Origin: Prosapia bicincta
Lineage: Eukaryota; Arthropoda; Insecta; Hemiptera; Cercopidae
Reading direction: 5' to 3'
NCBI GenBank assembly: GCA_036971475.1
Contig: JBAIZL010000006.1
Span: 97,866,742-97,930,741 of the forward strand
DNA: 64,000 bases
Of the stretch, positions 12,901-26,900 are shown piece by piece (positions within the stretch are counted from its first letter, which is position 1; every line of letters starts with the position of its first letter). The translations under genes and the position numbers were made by a program. The notes beneath the pieces were generated by a model, which was given only the letters and a program-made list of their open reading frames with translations, did no database searches and was not told the DNA's origin.

Positions 12901-15900
12901 AAGTAGTTTAGAACTTCTACTACATTTTTTAATCATTGATGTCTTTATACAATTCAAAACTAATTTAATTTGAACTCACCTTAGAGTCTGATGATTCCAA
13001 AAATGGCTGGGAGAAGCCAGTATCAGAACCACCCATCAAATATTCTGAAATTCTAGAAATTTAAATCATTACCATTAAATGTTGTAATTGATTATTACAT
13101 ATGTGATAAACATAGGATACCTCTGGAAACATTTTCTATAATGTTTTACACTACCTATTAATTTTGAAATTTAGGAATAATAAGGAGTTAAGGCTATAAC
13201 AATACCGAATTTTTAAATTTACATATACCTTATCACAGAGGATGGTGACTTATAACTGAAAAGCTTTTGATTTAAAAGTATGTTTATGAAAATTGTGATT
13301 TAATAATCATAGTTCTGCGAGCTGAAATTTTAATAAATAATGTAATGATTTTTAAGTTATAATGTCATAAAACATTTTTTGTCAAAGAACCAAACAAATT
13401 ATTGTAACTGAATCAGAGTAAATTAAAACTGAATATTAAAAGGTTTTAATAATAAAACTACATCTATCATATTTACAAGGAAAACCAAAATAGGTATACT
13501 AAAATTCAAGAAGAAAGAAAACAAAATGGTAGGTAACTAAAATTAAATAATTGAATTAATTAACTAAATTTATATTCTTAAATTTAATTAAGTTTTCTCT
13601 AAACAACTGTCCTCATTTAAATAAATATTAAGTATACTACAGGCCAAGTTCGTAGATATTATGTATGTTTGAAGTTTATATGTGTAAACTAGTTACTTAA
13701 GTTGAAGATGAGCATGGATCAAAAAAGAAGTAAGTATTTTATCATATCAGAACTCTTGAATTTTTCAGTAACAGTGCTTTCTTCAAAGTACCACATTTGC
13801 ATGTGGCATATTCAAAACTGTGCATATTGTAAAGAACAGTTAATATTTAAGAAGTTGTTTGTAGTTTTAAAATTAACTGGTTAGTTTATAACAAATAACT
13901 TTTGGAAATGGCACTTTCATACTGTTTAAAGGTAGGGATAGAAAGAGAGGGAGGTTATCTTTGTTTATATTCTTTTATAATTATGCCCCTTTCTTTGCAT
14001 CTATCTTTTAAAGAAGGAAGTCTTTAACTAATAGTTTTATTTTTTCAAATATAGATAATATATAAGAAACACATATCTATTTATTCTTTACTTTAAATAA
14101 TGGAATAACCATTTGATCTTGTGATCAATATGCCATTATTTTATTAGTTTTTTGTAAATTTCTTTGTCAGTAAGCCAAATTTCTGTCTGTTGAAAAAATT
14201 GTTTATTTTTATTTAATAAACTGTCAAAATCTGGCTCTCCAATAAGCCTTTCACTATAATAGAAAGAAAGAACTGCAGTAATGAAATGTATTGAAAAAAA
14301 AAACAATGAATATTTTGTTGTCAAAGTAATCATGTATATAATGTATTTGACATACCTTATGCTGAAGGCAGTTGCTAATTGGCCTACAAAGTCATACAGT
14401 TCTTTATGTTTTTCATCATCCTCTAGATCATACTCTGAAATTGGAAAAAAACAATGTTTCAATGTTTTAGTTAAATGAAGTCTTGAAGGCATCTATTCTG
14501 ATTATAGCTTTGTTTTACAACTATTGCCTAATTATATTTTATGTAACCTACATATATGAGTCAAGAATATTTATAAACTTGTAAATGAGATGTTATTGTA
14601 TTTTAATTTATAAAATTATAAAACAGAATATAAAATCAAATTTTTTTTACTACTTATGTGATCATTTGTATTTGAGCTGTTGCACTTTGTCTGAAATTAT
14701 CTGGAAAATAAAGCTTGAAAAGCAAAAATACACTTGTTTTAATTGTTTGTATAGTAATTAATTTTACTGATTCTCTTGTTACAATTTAGGTTGTTCAAAT
14801 TTAATTTCTTTGTGTTCATTTCCTGTACTTATTCTAAACACATTTGTATCTGACTCATGCCAGATAATGCAAAGTATTATCCAAAATATGTTAAAAGATA
14901 AGCTAGAAATAAATAAGTTATGGGATGCTCATTGTTATCCAATTCCTTATATTAGTTCAAACCAGTGGCACACCGAAGGGAGAGGCCTTTGGCCATAAAA
15001 AAAAGAAAATACATGCGTTGTCCTACATTGGAAACTTATAGTTGCATGTGCTGAATATAAATCTAACCATCAAGATTGACCAATAAATAAGTGTTATTAA
15101 TACATTTTTTTAGTTTTATTTGTGGTTGAAGTATTAGGAAGTATTAGTTAATTAGCAATTTAAAATGTTAATAATATTTAAATGCATCAATAATACTTTT
15201 ATCCTTCAGGAAAATCTCTTAAAAATACACAGTTGCTGAGTTTGCGTCATGAAGTAAAACAAAGTATGCTTTGAAGTAACTTGACTGATTTGGGGGGATA
15301 TTACAATTGAATTGACCCCCCCCCTATTGTTTATGTCCTTGATTCTCTCCTTTAATGAAATTCTTGGTGCACCACTGGTTCACTCCTTCCTTATATATAC
15401 CTTGTTAAAATTTTGAATCGTTAATCAAATACTTTTTGTTCTTGCATTCATGTTCAAATACATATTTTAATACTTGTAGCGGATGATACTTGATGTTAGT
15501 AGATTTTTTTTTCAAATATTAATTCGTTAATTAAATTTAATGAATTAATTTTAGTTTTATATGGGAAAAAAAGTTTTATAAAAGGGGCAAGGTATGCAAT
15601 ATAGTTACTGCATTCCATTTGAGCTTAAAATGAATAATAACATATGATTTCATAAAACAGCTGATTTTATGTTATAGGTTATGTGGTAGAACAACTGTTT
15701 TAACACATAGGTTATGTTACTTTTATTTACATTAATCGTAATTATTTAATAAATAGTAAGTAAAACAAAATTTGTCTTTATTATCCTAAGTAGGAATTGA
15801 GTTAAAAAGATTTTAGTTTATATTACTTAATGGCACCCTGTTAGTTCACAAAAAATAACAAATATTTTCTGAGTTTCAGAGGGATAATCTTGGAGACTTT

Positions 15901-17875
15901 GCTAACAAAAACTTTGGCGTCTGTCAAAGTCAATTATGCATGCTGTATAATTTTAAATGTTGGCAAGTCAAAGATTTTAGAAATAATTCATCACACCATG
16001 AAAAGTGGCCAGGGTAAATAGAGGTACTTCCCCTACCCATAAAGTCCCGCTATGTACATTGGCCGATAAGGTTGCTGAACTAAAATAATTTTGAAAATTT
16101 GTGAGTCATTAGATTTTCAGTTTAACAATATTAATTTAAGATATGTTATTGAAGCTCCAAAAGTCTCATATTTTTATAAACAGGATTTTGAAAATATGAC
16201 TTTAGGTTATGGTTTATGTTTACCCTGTTTTTTTGGACAGGTATGTTTCGGGTAGTGTTTTTAAGACCAAAAGAGCAGCAACTGGTATTTAAAAATACCT
16301 TCAATATCTATGGAAGACCTACACTTATGCTTACGGTAACTCATAATTAGAAGTACTTTAACAAAAACTTTTAAATATAACTATATAGTCTAGATAAAGT
16401 ATTAATATTATCTGATAATACTACCAAAGATCTCAAAATTAAATACCTAAAGCAAAATGGATATAGAAACAAAATAGTTAATAATCTGTGGCATACAAAA
16501 TATAAAATAAAAACTACAAACATCAGGTTTGTACAAATTAAACTGTTCAACATGCAATAAATTCTAAATTGGGAAAAAAGTACAGTTTTAGCAAAGATAC
16601 AAAAAACACATACGCTCAATAAAAAATTATCATTTATCCTTTAAGCACGTAATATAACAGGCAACAGTTTTTGGATATCACTTGTTTCGGTATAGTTATT
16701 TTTACTTAAGATACACATCAAGCAAGTTTAATTGTTATCACTAAACACTTTTAATTGTTTATAAACTTGCCTATAGTAGCACTTACTTATGTTTGTTGAG
16801 GATGGCCGTTTTGGGAGTTGTGTCCCATTGTCAACTTAGACCGTAACTCGAGTTTACGCGCCTGAGTTGACAATGATTTTGGTTAGGACTTTTTTAACCT
16901 TTAGGTAACCTTTTGTTTACACAAATGTACCCTTTTGGTTAAATTCAAGAGTCTAATGACATCTATTGTGCCATATCAGTGTATTTGTAGGTAAAATATT
17001 TATTTCTATAATCATTGAAGTAAAATAATATTATTAATAATACAATGATGAAAACATAATTTTTCAAACCAACAAAATGAAAATGGGAACAATCCGCCAA
17101 TCAGTTGAAACAGATATTGTGTTAATAACATGCCAAGTATTTTACAACATTTCCCCATTATTTTTATGGTTGAATAATAAATTCTCTTTGGCTCAAAGGC
17201 AATAGTTTTTATTCGATATAAATTATTTTTCTATAATTGTGTACTGTCTCAGAATGAGTTTTTTAAGGCAGCTTTTCACAATTCACTTCTGAAATGCCTA
17301 TCATTTCTGACACCATCTTGATTTTTTCTAAAAGGGTTTAATCTTTTCAACCTATATTGAAGCTGAAATGATTTTGTAATGTTGATTGGGACTTTTACTC
17401 CAGTGGTCCATGACTAACACTTCACTTGATTTTGAAAGAAATAGTCTTCTTCTTTTATATGTATATTGCTTCTAAGTGACACAGTTTAAGTAAAAATAGA
17501 GAAAAAATAACCACAAGCCATCATGATTTGTTCTTAGCAACCACATATATTCTATCAACACAGTTAACTTCAGGTTTAGTTTTATTATAATGAAAGACTA
17601 TTTCAAGACTCATTATTGATTTCGTTAACAAAATATGGAATTGAAATTGAAAGCACATTTGTTATTTTAAAAAAATAAGCAACAAAAGAGTATTTCATTA
17701 ATTAAAAGCATACATAAAAGAAATTTCAGGCCACTATAGAATAATTTTCATTTTTATGAGGTTAATTTCGTTGTACTTCTTTATCATTCCAACATTAGAC
17801 AGTTTTAAAATTTTATATCGGTAAACCTACTATTAGCAGTTATGTTTCTTTTATTGCAATAAAACGTATGTGTAT

Positions 17876-17916
<41 letters not shown>

Positions 17917-20900
17917 TGTGTGTGCATGTAAATTGTAATTATAATTAATCACTTAAACAATATTTTATGACTATCCAAACTTAAAATTTTGTAAATTTGT
18001 TAAAACTTACTGAGACAGAATGTTTTCGATCGCTATGTGGCGATCTTCATCAGTGTCTTTTGCTTGGAGATGTCGGATCAAGCGGTGACGGTTTTAAAGG
18101 CAGGTTTTCGATAGTATCAAAGAGTATGTGTGATTTGTTCATTTAATATGTTTGTACTTTGTGTTTTTGTGTTGCTGTAAATTTCATATTGTTCTAGTGT
18201 GTTGAGATGTGGTCCTTTTTTGTTGATGTGTAGGATGTCTGTGTATTTGTGTCCTGTATCTTTTATGTGGTTGTAAAATGTTCTATTTGTGTTCCTCGAT
18301 TCTTTGTTTAAAGCTGCAACCTGTTTGTCCAATGTAGAATTTGTTACATTCGTCATAGTTTATTTTGTTACGCCTGGAGCTTAGTTTATCTTTGTTGTTG
18401 GTGTTGTGTTGTATTTTGTATTGTAACTTGTTATTAGCTTTATATGCTATTTTGTATCCTATTTTTTAAAATTTGCGGGCTATTTTGTTTGTTGTTTTGT
18501 TTATGAATGGTAATGTGATGTATTTGTTTTCCCTGTCTGTTGTGTTAATTTTAGTGTTTTTTTGTATTTTGTACCATAGTTTGTCTATTATTGTGGTGTT
18601 GTATCCATTTGTGTATGCTAAATATTTAATTTATTATCTAGTTCTTAGTTTATGTTTTCTGTGGTCATTGGGACTTCTTTAAGTCTATTGAGCATGGATC
18701 TAAAGGTGGTATGTTTGTGTTGGATAGGGTGGTTTGAGGTGTTGTGGATAAGTGTGTCTGTCGTTATGGGTTTTCTATAAATGTTGAAGATGTGTTTTTG
18801 TGTGTGGTTTTTTGTTATAGTTAGGTGGAGGAAGTTTAGGGATCGGTTGGTAACACTTTACTAAATTAAATCAGTTCGTTTTCAAAAAGCATTGATTCTG
18901 CAAGGCATCACGCTCTACCTCCACCTCCACCTCCACCTCAACCTACCCACTGTGTTTGCCTCCGTATGTTACAGTGCATTTGATTTATATGGATGTTGAC
19001 ATCGACCGCAACTGCGAGCTACTCATCTACCGTGACCCACTTGTTCTGTTCGTACCCTTAAAGTTGTAACCTTCTGATAATACTAAATGTGAAGCATGTA
19101 CAAGTTTTTATTTTCTCTATAGGTAAAAGTTTTTCTGTTTATATTATAGTTTAATGTTATTTGCTTTATATTTATTATTATGGTTTAAGTTTGGAAACAT
19201 GGCAAAATTAGAAATTGGGGAGCTTAGACAAATACAAAGTTTTACACAACATAGGAGCACAATTTACTAAAGACCTATTACATATGTATTACTTCAATGT
19301 AACTTCTTCATCGATTTATATTTCTTTGCTATTTTTCAATTTATTCTATTAGCTCACACTCTCCATATTTATATCTTGTACACATTTTCAATTGTTAATA
19401 AAATAAGTGTCTATTCATTTAATCAACTTCAAATCATTATTATACAGTTTGTTTATATATTTATTCATTAAATAAATTTAAACAAGTTGATATCTTTCAT
19501 GGTTCGATTTGAACTGAATGTGTACATATTTGAAATTCAGAACTTTGAGACTGAGCCAACTTTCCCATAGCTAGAAATCTGTTACTTAAAGATGTATATG
19601 AAATTAAAAGAGAAAAGTTCATTGCAGTAATGAACCATTGCAAGAGATGGAGAGAATGAGAAATTATAACCGCCATCAGCTTCATAAATTAGTCCAACAC
19701 CAAAAATACTTTATACAGAGGAAAATGGAAAATTGCAAAGAAACAGGTCGCAGCTTTAAACAAAGAGTCGAGCAACACAAACAGAGCACCAACTCAACAT
19801 TTTACAATCACATTAAAAAGAACAGAACACAAATACACAGACATTTACCATAACCTACAACTCCTACACATCAACAAAAAAGGACCACATCTCAACACAC
19901 TAGAACAATATGAAATTTACAGACACACAAAGTATAAACATATTAAACAAACAAACACAATACAAATCACTCATACTCTTTGATACTACCGAAAACCTGC
20001 CCTTAATACCATCACCGCTTGACCCGACATCTCCAAGCTGAAGACCCTGATGAAGATTGCCACATAGCGATCGAAAACGTTCTGTCTCAGTAAGTTTTAA
20101 CAAATTTACAAAATTTAAAGTTCGGATAGTCATAAACTATTGTTTAAGTGATTAATTAAGAGTTACCGAACGTAATGGACTACAAAATTCAAGAAAGTAA
20201 TTATAATTTTATCATACGGATATTATTTTAGAAAATTATACAAAACATTTCACTAAATTAGATTGTTTTTACTGTATCAATATGATACACTAAAATCACA
20301 AAAAAACTTGCACTATATGAGAGTGATAGATAAACACATAGGACGGGAGAAATTCCACCATATTTAATATAAACAATTAAAGTTTATAAAAGGTTTGTTG
20401 CATCTGGTCATTTTTTTAGAGAAAGGTATGTTAGTTATGAAAGGAAGGGTTCATGCAAGCATGTAAAAAAATGGCAGCAAAAATCTACATGTCTGAATTA
20501 AATTGATAAGAAAGTAACCCAAGATTTGGGTAGAAAAGCTTTTGATATTTTTTAACAAGATATATAAAATTCTTTTCTCTATAGAAATCTGAGTTTGACC
20601 TTCCAAACTTAACTATTACTTATACATACTTGGTTATGGAGGAAAACTAAATGTAAACTTACCTTGTACATGCAGAATCAAATTTTGTGTCTTCAGAAGT
20701 ATTTCTGTTGACTGAAGCTCTGGAAACATGTCCAATATCTTTTTTAAAATGCGAAGAACTTCACTCAATCGTTCATGTATTGTACTATATACAGACCTCT
20801 GACCATTATCTTAAAATGTAAAACATTAGCTCTTTCACATACTGTTCTATCCAGTGTTCTATACAAATAACATTGAATACTCAACTTTTAGGAAACCTAC

Positions 20901-23900
20901 ACAAACCATAAACACAATACCAAACCTCTCTAACCATCCACCACAACGTAAAATGGCTGCTTACAACTCATTTTATATAGAATGCTAAAAATCCCACTAA
21001 CTAATAAAGAACCCGGATAGCTGGCCTGAGCAACCGGGCGGGTCCACAGGTGGCAGATAGTGGAACGGCCTACAGATATGTAGGTTACTTGTGAATAAGG
21101 ATTCCGGAAGGTTTCTGAATAAGCAGGCCTGGACCAAGGCAATGGTTCAAAGGTGAGGAATTATCCCTCCTCGTCAGTCAACCGGTTGGGTGTGGTAGAA
21201 ATAACTGCTCTGACTGGGGACTGGTGTAGTTGGGAATTATGTCCTCACAATGCTACTCTCACCTCCCAGGTGAACCAAGGGCAATGCGGCTGTGAAGTAT
21301 GGGCGGGAAACTACCCTAACGACACAGATGTAACAAAAGAGAGTAAAGCAGGCTGTTCGCTCCATGAGCCACAGTTAATAATGTCCTGAACTTGGGGTGT
21401 GCTTCAAGGTCAGTGACTGAATACCCAATCCAAAGTGGAAGGCATCGTGCCTTGGATGAATGGCTGCAGGGTATAAAATGCAGTCTCACACGATCCCCTT
21501 GAGGAACCAGACAAAACCTCATTGTATGTTGTCTTGCCAGGGCAGTGGGGGCTCTGCTCTGGTCGACCGTTATTTCCCCCATACTCGTGGGACGTTAATG
21601 GACCAAACAAGTAAAAAAATTGATTTTGAGACTGCACAGACAGCGGGAGCCAATGAGACGGCAAACCGTGAGTCTATAGCAGATGTGTCAACGGCAACTA
21701 TCACTGGGGGTGCGGGGGCGGCTTTCAAGCTGCCGACTGCAGAAACCGGTGAAATGGCTGTAGAATTGAGCACGCTGTCTTTACGGAGAAAGTGTATGAG
21801 TGGAGCGGCCAAAAGGCGGCTCCGAAGAGAACAGGCGAGAGCAGGGGGAGGGCCAATAATCCTGACAAAACGAAGGGGAGGCCAAAACCGAGCCGAGCTT
21901 GTCAAAGTACAGGGGTTGGATGTTGTGAGGAGGGAGGTGCAACAGGGAAGCAATCAACCAAAAGCACCAAACCCCAGCACGTCCAAAAGGCCTAGGAGTT
22001 TGACGTCCAATCCCTCTCCAGTGGAGGGAGGAAAGAAGAAAGTGAAGCTGGTTCAAGGGGGGGATGCTGCAGTGTCTTCGGGCACATAAGGCGATACCCT
22101 TCGGCAAAAGCTAGCCATTGTCCCAGTTAGTTACCCAGAGAGACAACTCTCGGAAGAGATGGCGTTGGAGCTGGAGGAGCTGTTCTTCTCAGAACTGTTG
22201 TCCGCTGAGACGGAGAGTGGGGATAGAGGGTTCAGGACAGCATACTTAGAGAGGGTGGCTCTAAATGTCGTATGCTCCTCACGGGAGAGCCTGGAGTGGG
22301 TCCTTTGGGTCCTGCCAAGCTTCACCCTGAGTGAGGGGGTAAAGTTGAGGGCAGGGCCACCCAAGGAGATCTTTTGCATTGTAAAGGTTTCAATGTGGGT
22401 GCCCAAACCCTACAAAGACAAGGAGCCGGAAGAGATCCTGAAGGTGGTCAAAACCCAGAACCCTGGGATAGTTCAGGATACTTAGAAGGTGATTGTTAGG
22501 AAAAGGGAGGATGCAGGTCTTACCCTTATCCTGTATATAGGAGAAGGCTCCCTCGGCGCACTGCGGAATAACAACCTGAGGGTGAACGTGGGGCTGAGAC
22601 AGGCCACGTTCAAGGTGCTCTCTGGTCCTGGGGCTGCTTTGCAGACCCAGGCAACTGCTAAGTAAGCAGAACGATGATCAAGTTCCTCCAAGTGAACCTA
22701 CAGCATAGCAGGGCGACTAGTGCTGTCGTGTGTAGGGAGAGGTGGACTTGGTTCTCATCCAGGAGCCATGGATTTCTGGAGGACGAATATGCGGGCTGGC
22801 GACATCTGGAAGTAAGTTGTTGTATGATAAGAACTCCGGTGTTCCCAGGACGTGTATCCTGGTTAGGAGGGGGTTGAGTGCTTTTGTACTAACGGACTTC
22901 TCCTGCAGGGACTTGATAGCAGTGATGGTGGAGCTGTGGGCGGAGGGGAGGATGAAGAGGCTGAACCTGGCCACGGCATATCTTCCCTTTGACTACGCGG
23001 TGGCTCTACCAACACAAGAGCTGAGGAGGCTGGTCGAGCACTGCGGGGCTGTGGATGAGGAGCTGCTGGTGGGGATGGATGCTAATTCCCATCACAATTC
23101 GTGGGGAAATACAGGTACCAACACTAGAAGTGAGGAACTTTTAGCTTATCTTAGCTCTAAGAATTTACTAGTCTTAAATCAGGGGGAAGAGCTGACGTTT
23201 GTCACTAGGGCCAGACAGGAGGTCCTGGACATTACGGTGGCATCGAAGCAGATGGCTAGGTATGTACTAAATTGGCATGTGTCCGATGAACCATCTTCTT
23301 CTGACCACAGACATATTAGGTATGATATCTCCCTCAATCCAGCCATGCTTCGGCCAACCAGGGATCCAAGAAGAACAGACTGGGACTCCTACAGGAGGGA
23401 CTTAGGTGTTCGGATTGAGGAGGCTGGGTTGGAGTATGGTGGGAGGAGAGAGCTAGAAGACTTTGCCACATTGGTTGGCGAGGCTATAGTAGAATCCTTT
23501 ACTAATAACTGCCCTCTCAGTGAGCGGAGAAAAGTAGGGGATCCGTCATGGTGGAATAAGAAGCTAGCCAAACTTAGGAAGACCACCAGGAGACTCTTTA
23601 ATAGAGCAAAAAAGAACGGGGAGTGGGACCAGTATAGGAAAACACTAACCGAATACAACAGGGCAATTAGAGAAGCACGCAGGAAGCCCTGGAAGGAGTT
23701 TTGTCAAGAGATTGACAAAACTCGGGAAGGAGCACGACTGCATAAAGTGCTCTCTAAGGACCCAGTTAACCCGGTGGGGATGCTAAGAACCCCACTGGGA
23801 TATATAACAAAAACTGCAGGGGAAACTGTGGAAGAATTAATCAGAACACATTTCCCTTGCAGTACTCTGAGGAAACTTGGGGGAGCAGACACTGAACCAG

Positions 23901-26900
23901 TTGCCAAACTCTCCACAAGACGTGGTAAGAGGGAGGACTGGGAATTGGCAAGGAGGATAGTAACTCCACAAAGGGTAAGATGGGCTATTGGCACATTTAA
24001 ACCCTACAAATCTCCAGGTCCAGATGGGATCTATCCTGTGCTGCTGCAGCAGGGAATGGATATGCTGGTGCTGGTACTTACTAAATTATACAGGCTAAGC
24101 ATTGCTCTAGGGCATGTGCCGGCAGCCTGGAAATCTAGTAAAGTGGTCTTTATACCTAAGCCCACCGGTAACCAATCGGAAGGGAAAGGATACAGACCTA
24201 TTACACTCATGTCCTTTGTTCTTAAGGGACTTGAAAAACTGGTTGATAGGCATATTAGGGGAGGGGGGTGCTTTGGCCATAAAACCACTGCATTGGAACC
24301 AGTATGCTTATCAACCGGGGAAATCCTGCGAGGGAGCTCTCCATCAAGTGGTTGGTAGGATTGATAAATGATCGCTAAGAAAGGTTGTGCCATAGGTGCC
24401 TTCCTCGACATTGAAGGGGCTTTCAATAACCCCTCAGTGGAGACGATGGTAAATGGTGCAAGACGTCATGGAGTGGATGCGACCACTTGTGGTTGGATAA
24501 GTTCCATGTTAACAAACAGAAGCATTTCTGTAGAGGTGGCAGGGGATGTCAGAAGGGTGGAGACAAGTCTGGGCTGTGCGGGGGGGGGGGGGGTTCTCTC
24601 TCCACTGTTGTGTTGCCTAGTGGTTGACAACCTTATTGAACTCCTGAATGAACAGGGGTACTTCTGTCTGGGATATGCGGACGACATAGTTGTTCTGATC
24701 CTGGGCAGATTCCCTAATACAGTCCTTGAGGTAATCAGAAATCCTCTACGACTGATTGAAGAGTGGTGTAATAAGGAGAACCTTAGGGTAAATCCGAAAA
24801 AGACTGCTCTCATTAATTTCACCAGACAGCGAAAAGATCTGACGACCAGGATCCCTCACTTGTTTGGTGAATACCTTGAGTTTATGGGGGCGGTGAAGTA
24901 CCTCGGAGTTACTCTGGACAGGAAAATCACCTGGAACCCACATCTTGAAAGGACAGTTAACAGGGCCAAAAAGGCACTGATGACAGGGAGAAGAATGGTG
25001 GGTAAGAAATGGGGACTGAAGCCATCAATGATGCACTGGATGTATCTGAGGGTGATAAGACCTATGATTACCTATGGTGCTCTGGTGTGGTGGACAAAGG
25101 CCAACCAGGCACAGACAAGAGCTCAACTGAGCTCTATCCAGAGATTGGCTTGTCTGTGCACACTGGGAGCGATGTAAACTACACCTGGTGCAGCAATGGA
25201 AGTAATGCTTAACCTCCCCCCCTTGAGCTTGTCCTTCGGAGAGAGGCGAGGCTGGCGGCATGGAGATTGCGCAACTCGAACAACTGGGCTAACCTCCCAG
25301 ATGTTTCGGGACATATGAGTATTGAGTGTGTGGTCAAAGAACCCGTCTTGGAAATGACCACATTACTCGAACGTTTGCACCTGACCAAGCCCACCAAACT
25401 ATGATGGAATGGTCAGGGACATTAACATCGGGAGCTCAGATCTGGTACACAGATGGCTCCAAGATGGACTTCGGCACTGGAGCGGGGGTGGTTTGTAAAA
25501 ACCCAAGGGTAAAACTAGTTTTTTTCCTTTGGGAGACATAGCTCTGTCTTTCAGGCCAAAATATCTGCTATAAATGCCTGTCTGGGAGAGATAGCGAGAA
25601 CACGCGGGGAACACACGGGACCCGGATTGCTATATTCTTCGACAGTCAGGCAGCAATTAAGGCACTAAACGGACATGTGGTCACCTCGGCCATAGTCAGG
25701 GAGTGCCTAAATGACCTACAAGCCCTGGCAAGGTACAATCAAATCAAGATAGGTTGGGTGCCAGGGCATAGGGGAATATTCGGAAATGAGGCCGCAGATG
25801 CGCTGGCCAGAGAGAGGTCTTTGATTCCCCTGATTGGACCGGAGCCGGCGGTAGGCATTTCCAAATCTATGGTCAAGATGGTAGTGCGAAGGTGGATGGC
25901 TGAAAGACACTGTGAGCACTGGATCAGGGCTGAAGGGGTGAGACACAGTAAGCTAACCCTTAGGAAACCTTCCTTGGGGCTGCAGAAGAGTCTCATCTAT
26001 CTGTCTAGGCAGGAATTGAGGTAGCCACAGGTCTACTCACGGGACACGGTGGACTAAGGAAACATCTGCATAAAATAGGTATCTACAAAGATGAACCAGT
26101 GTGCAGATTATGCAGGCAGGAACTGGAGACTGCCACACACATTATTTATAGATGTGAAGCACTTGCCGAGAGGCGCTTCAACCTCTTTGGTGTTGGTACA
26201 GCTCTGGTGGATGCTGAAGGTAAAACGCTAGTCAGGAAACTCCTAAACCTGGTAAGAGGGAAGGGGCTATTTGACTACATCAGGGAGGTAAGTACAATAT
26301 ACCTTAAGGTAGCAGTGCTTCGGGCAGTTTAAAACCCGCTCCCAAGCTAATAAAAAAAATAATAAATAAAAAAAAACTAATGAAGAAAGGGAAAAAGAAA
26401 AAAATAGATAATATATCAAATAGCCCCAACAAATGGGTACAATAAAAAAACAATAGATAAATTAGAATTAAAAATGTTAACTAAATTAAAACAGCCAAAA
26501 CAAACTAAAAGAAAAAGAAAATCGGGCCACATTCTCATACACAGGATAAAATCTAAAAAGAATAACGAAAATCTTAAAAAATAACAATATTAACGTAACA
26601 TACAAAAATACAAGATGCATGATCAATTTATAAAATTGAATATCCAGACTGTAATAAACTATATATTGGGCAAACATAAATGAAATTAAAAGACAAGTAT
26701 AAAAAAACACCTCAAGCATACATCAAACCAAACACTTACAATTCAAACCTAGCCACAAAAGCTATAAAAATAACCACACATTCCCCAACATAGAAAACAA
26801 AAAAGTGATAAATTAATGAACCTAATAGACGGTATTAAGATAGATCAAAACTATCCTATAGTGCAGTGAAAACGAAAATAGAGCAGTACCATTATACCAA

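Larger units (their letters stand above)
21012..26374 (+). mobile_element. Near full-length LOA-like (Lian-type) non-LTR retrotransposon, inactive
   Basis: The element is clearly GC-richer than its surroundings. It is flanked by a 13-bp imperfect target duplication, aactaataaagaa (20999-21011) and aactaatgaagaa (26375-26387). A 5' UTR of about 590 bp is followed by ORF1, ORF2 (endonuclease, RT, RNase H) and a short 3' UTR ending in an A/TAA-rich tail. ORF1 of DUF4780 type plus ORF2 with RNase H is the layout of LOA-clade elements such as Lian. It lies in a RhoGAP intron, antisense to the gene. Confidence 0.88.

Noticed and set aside
19497..19853. Short ORFs flanking PLE copy E as host exons
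   Set aside because: The plus-strand frame is the PLE GIY-YIG tail; the minus-strand frame has no similarity or splice sites.
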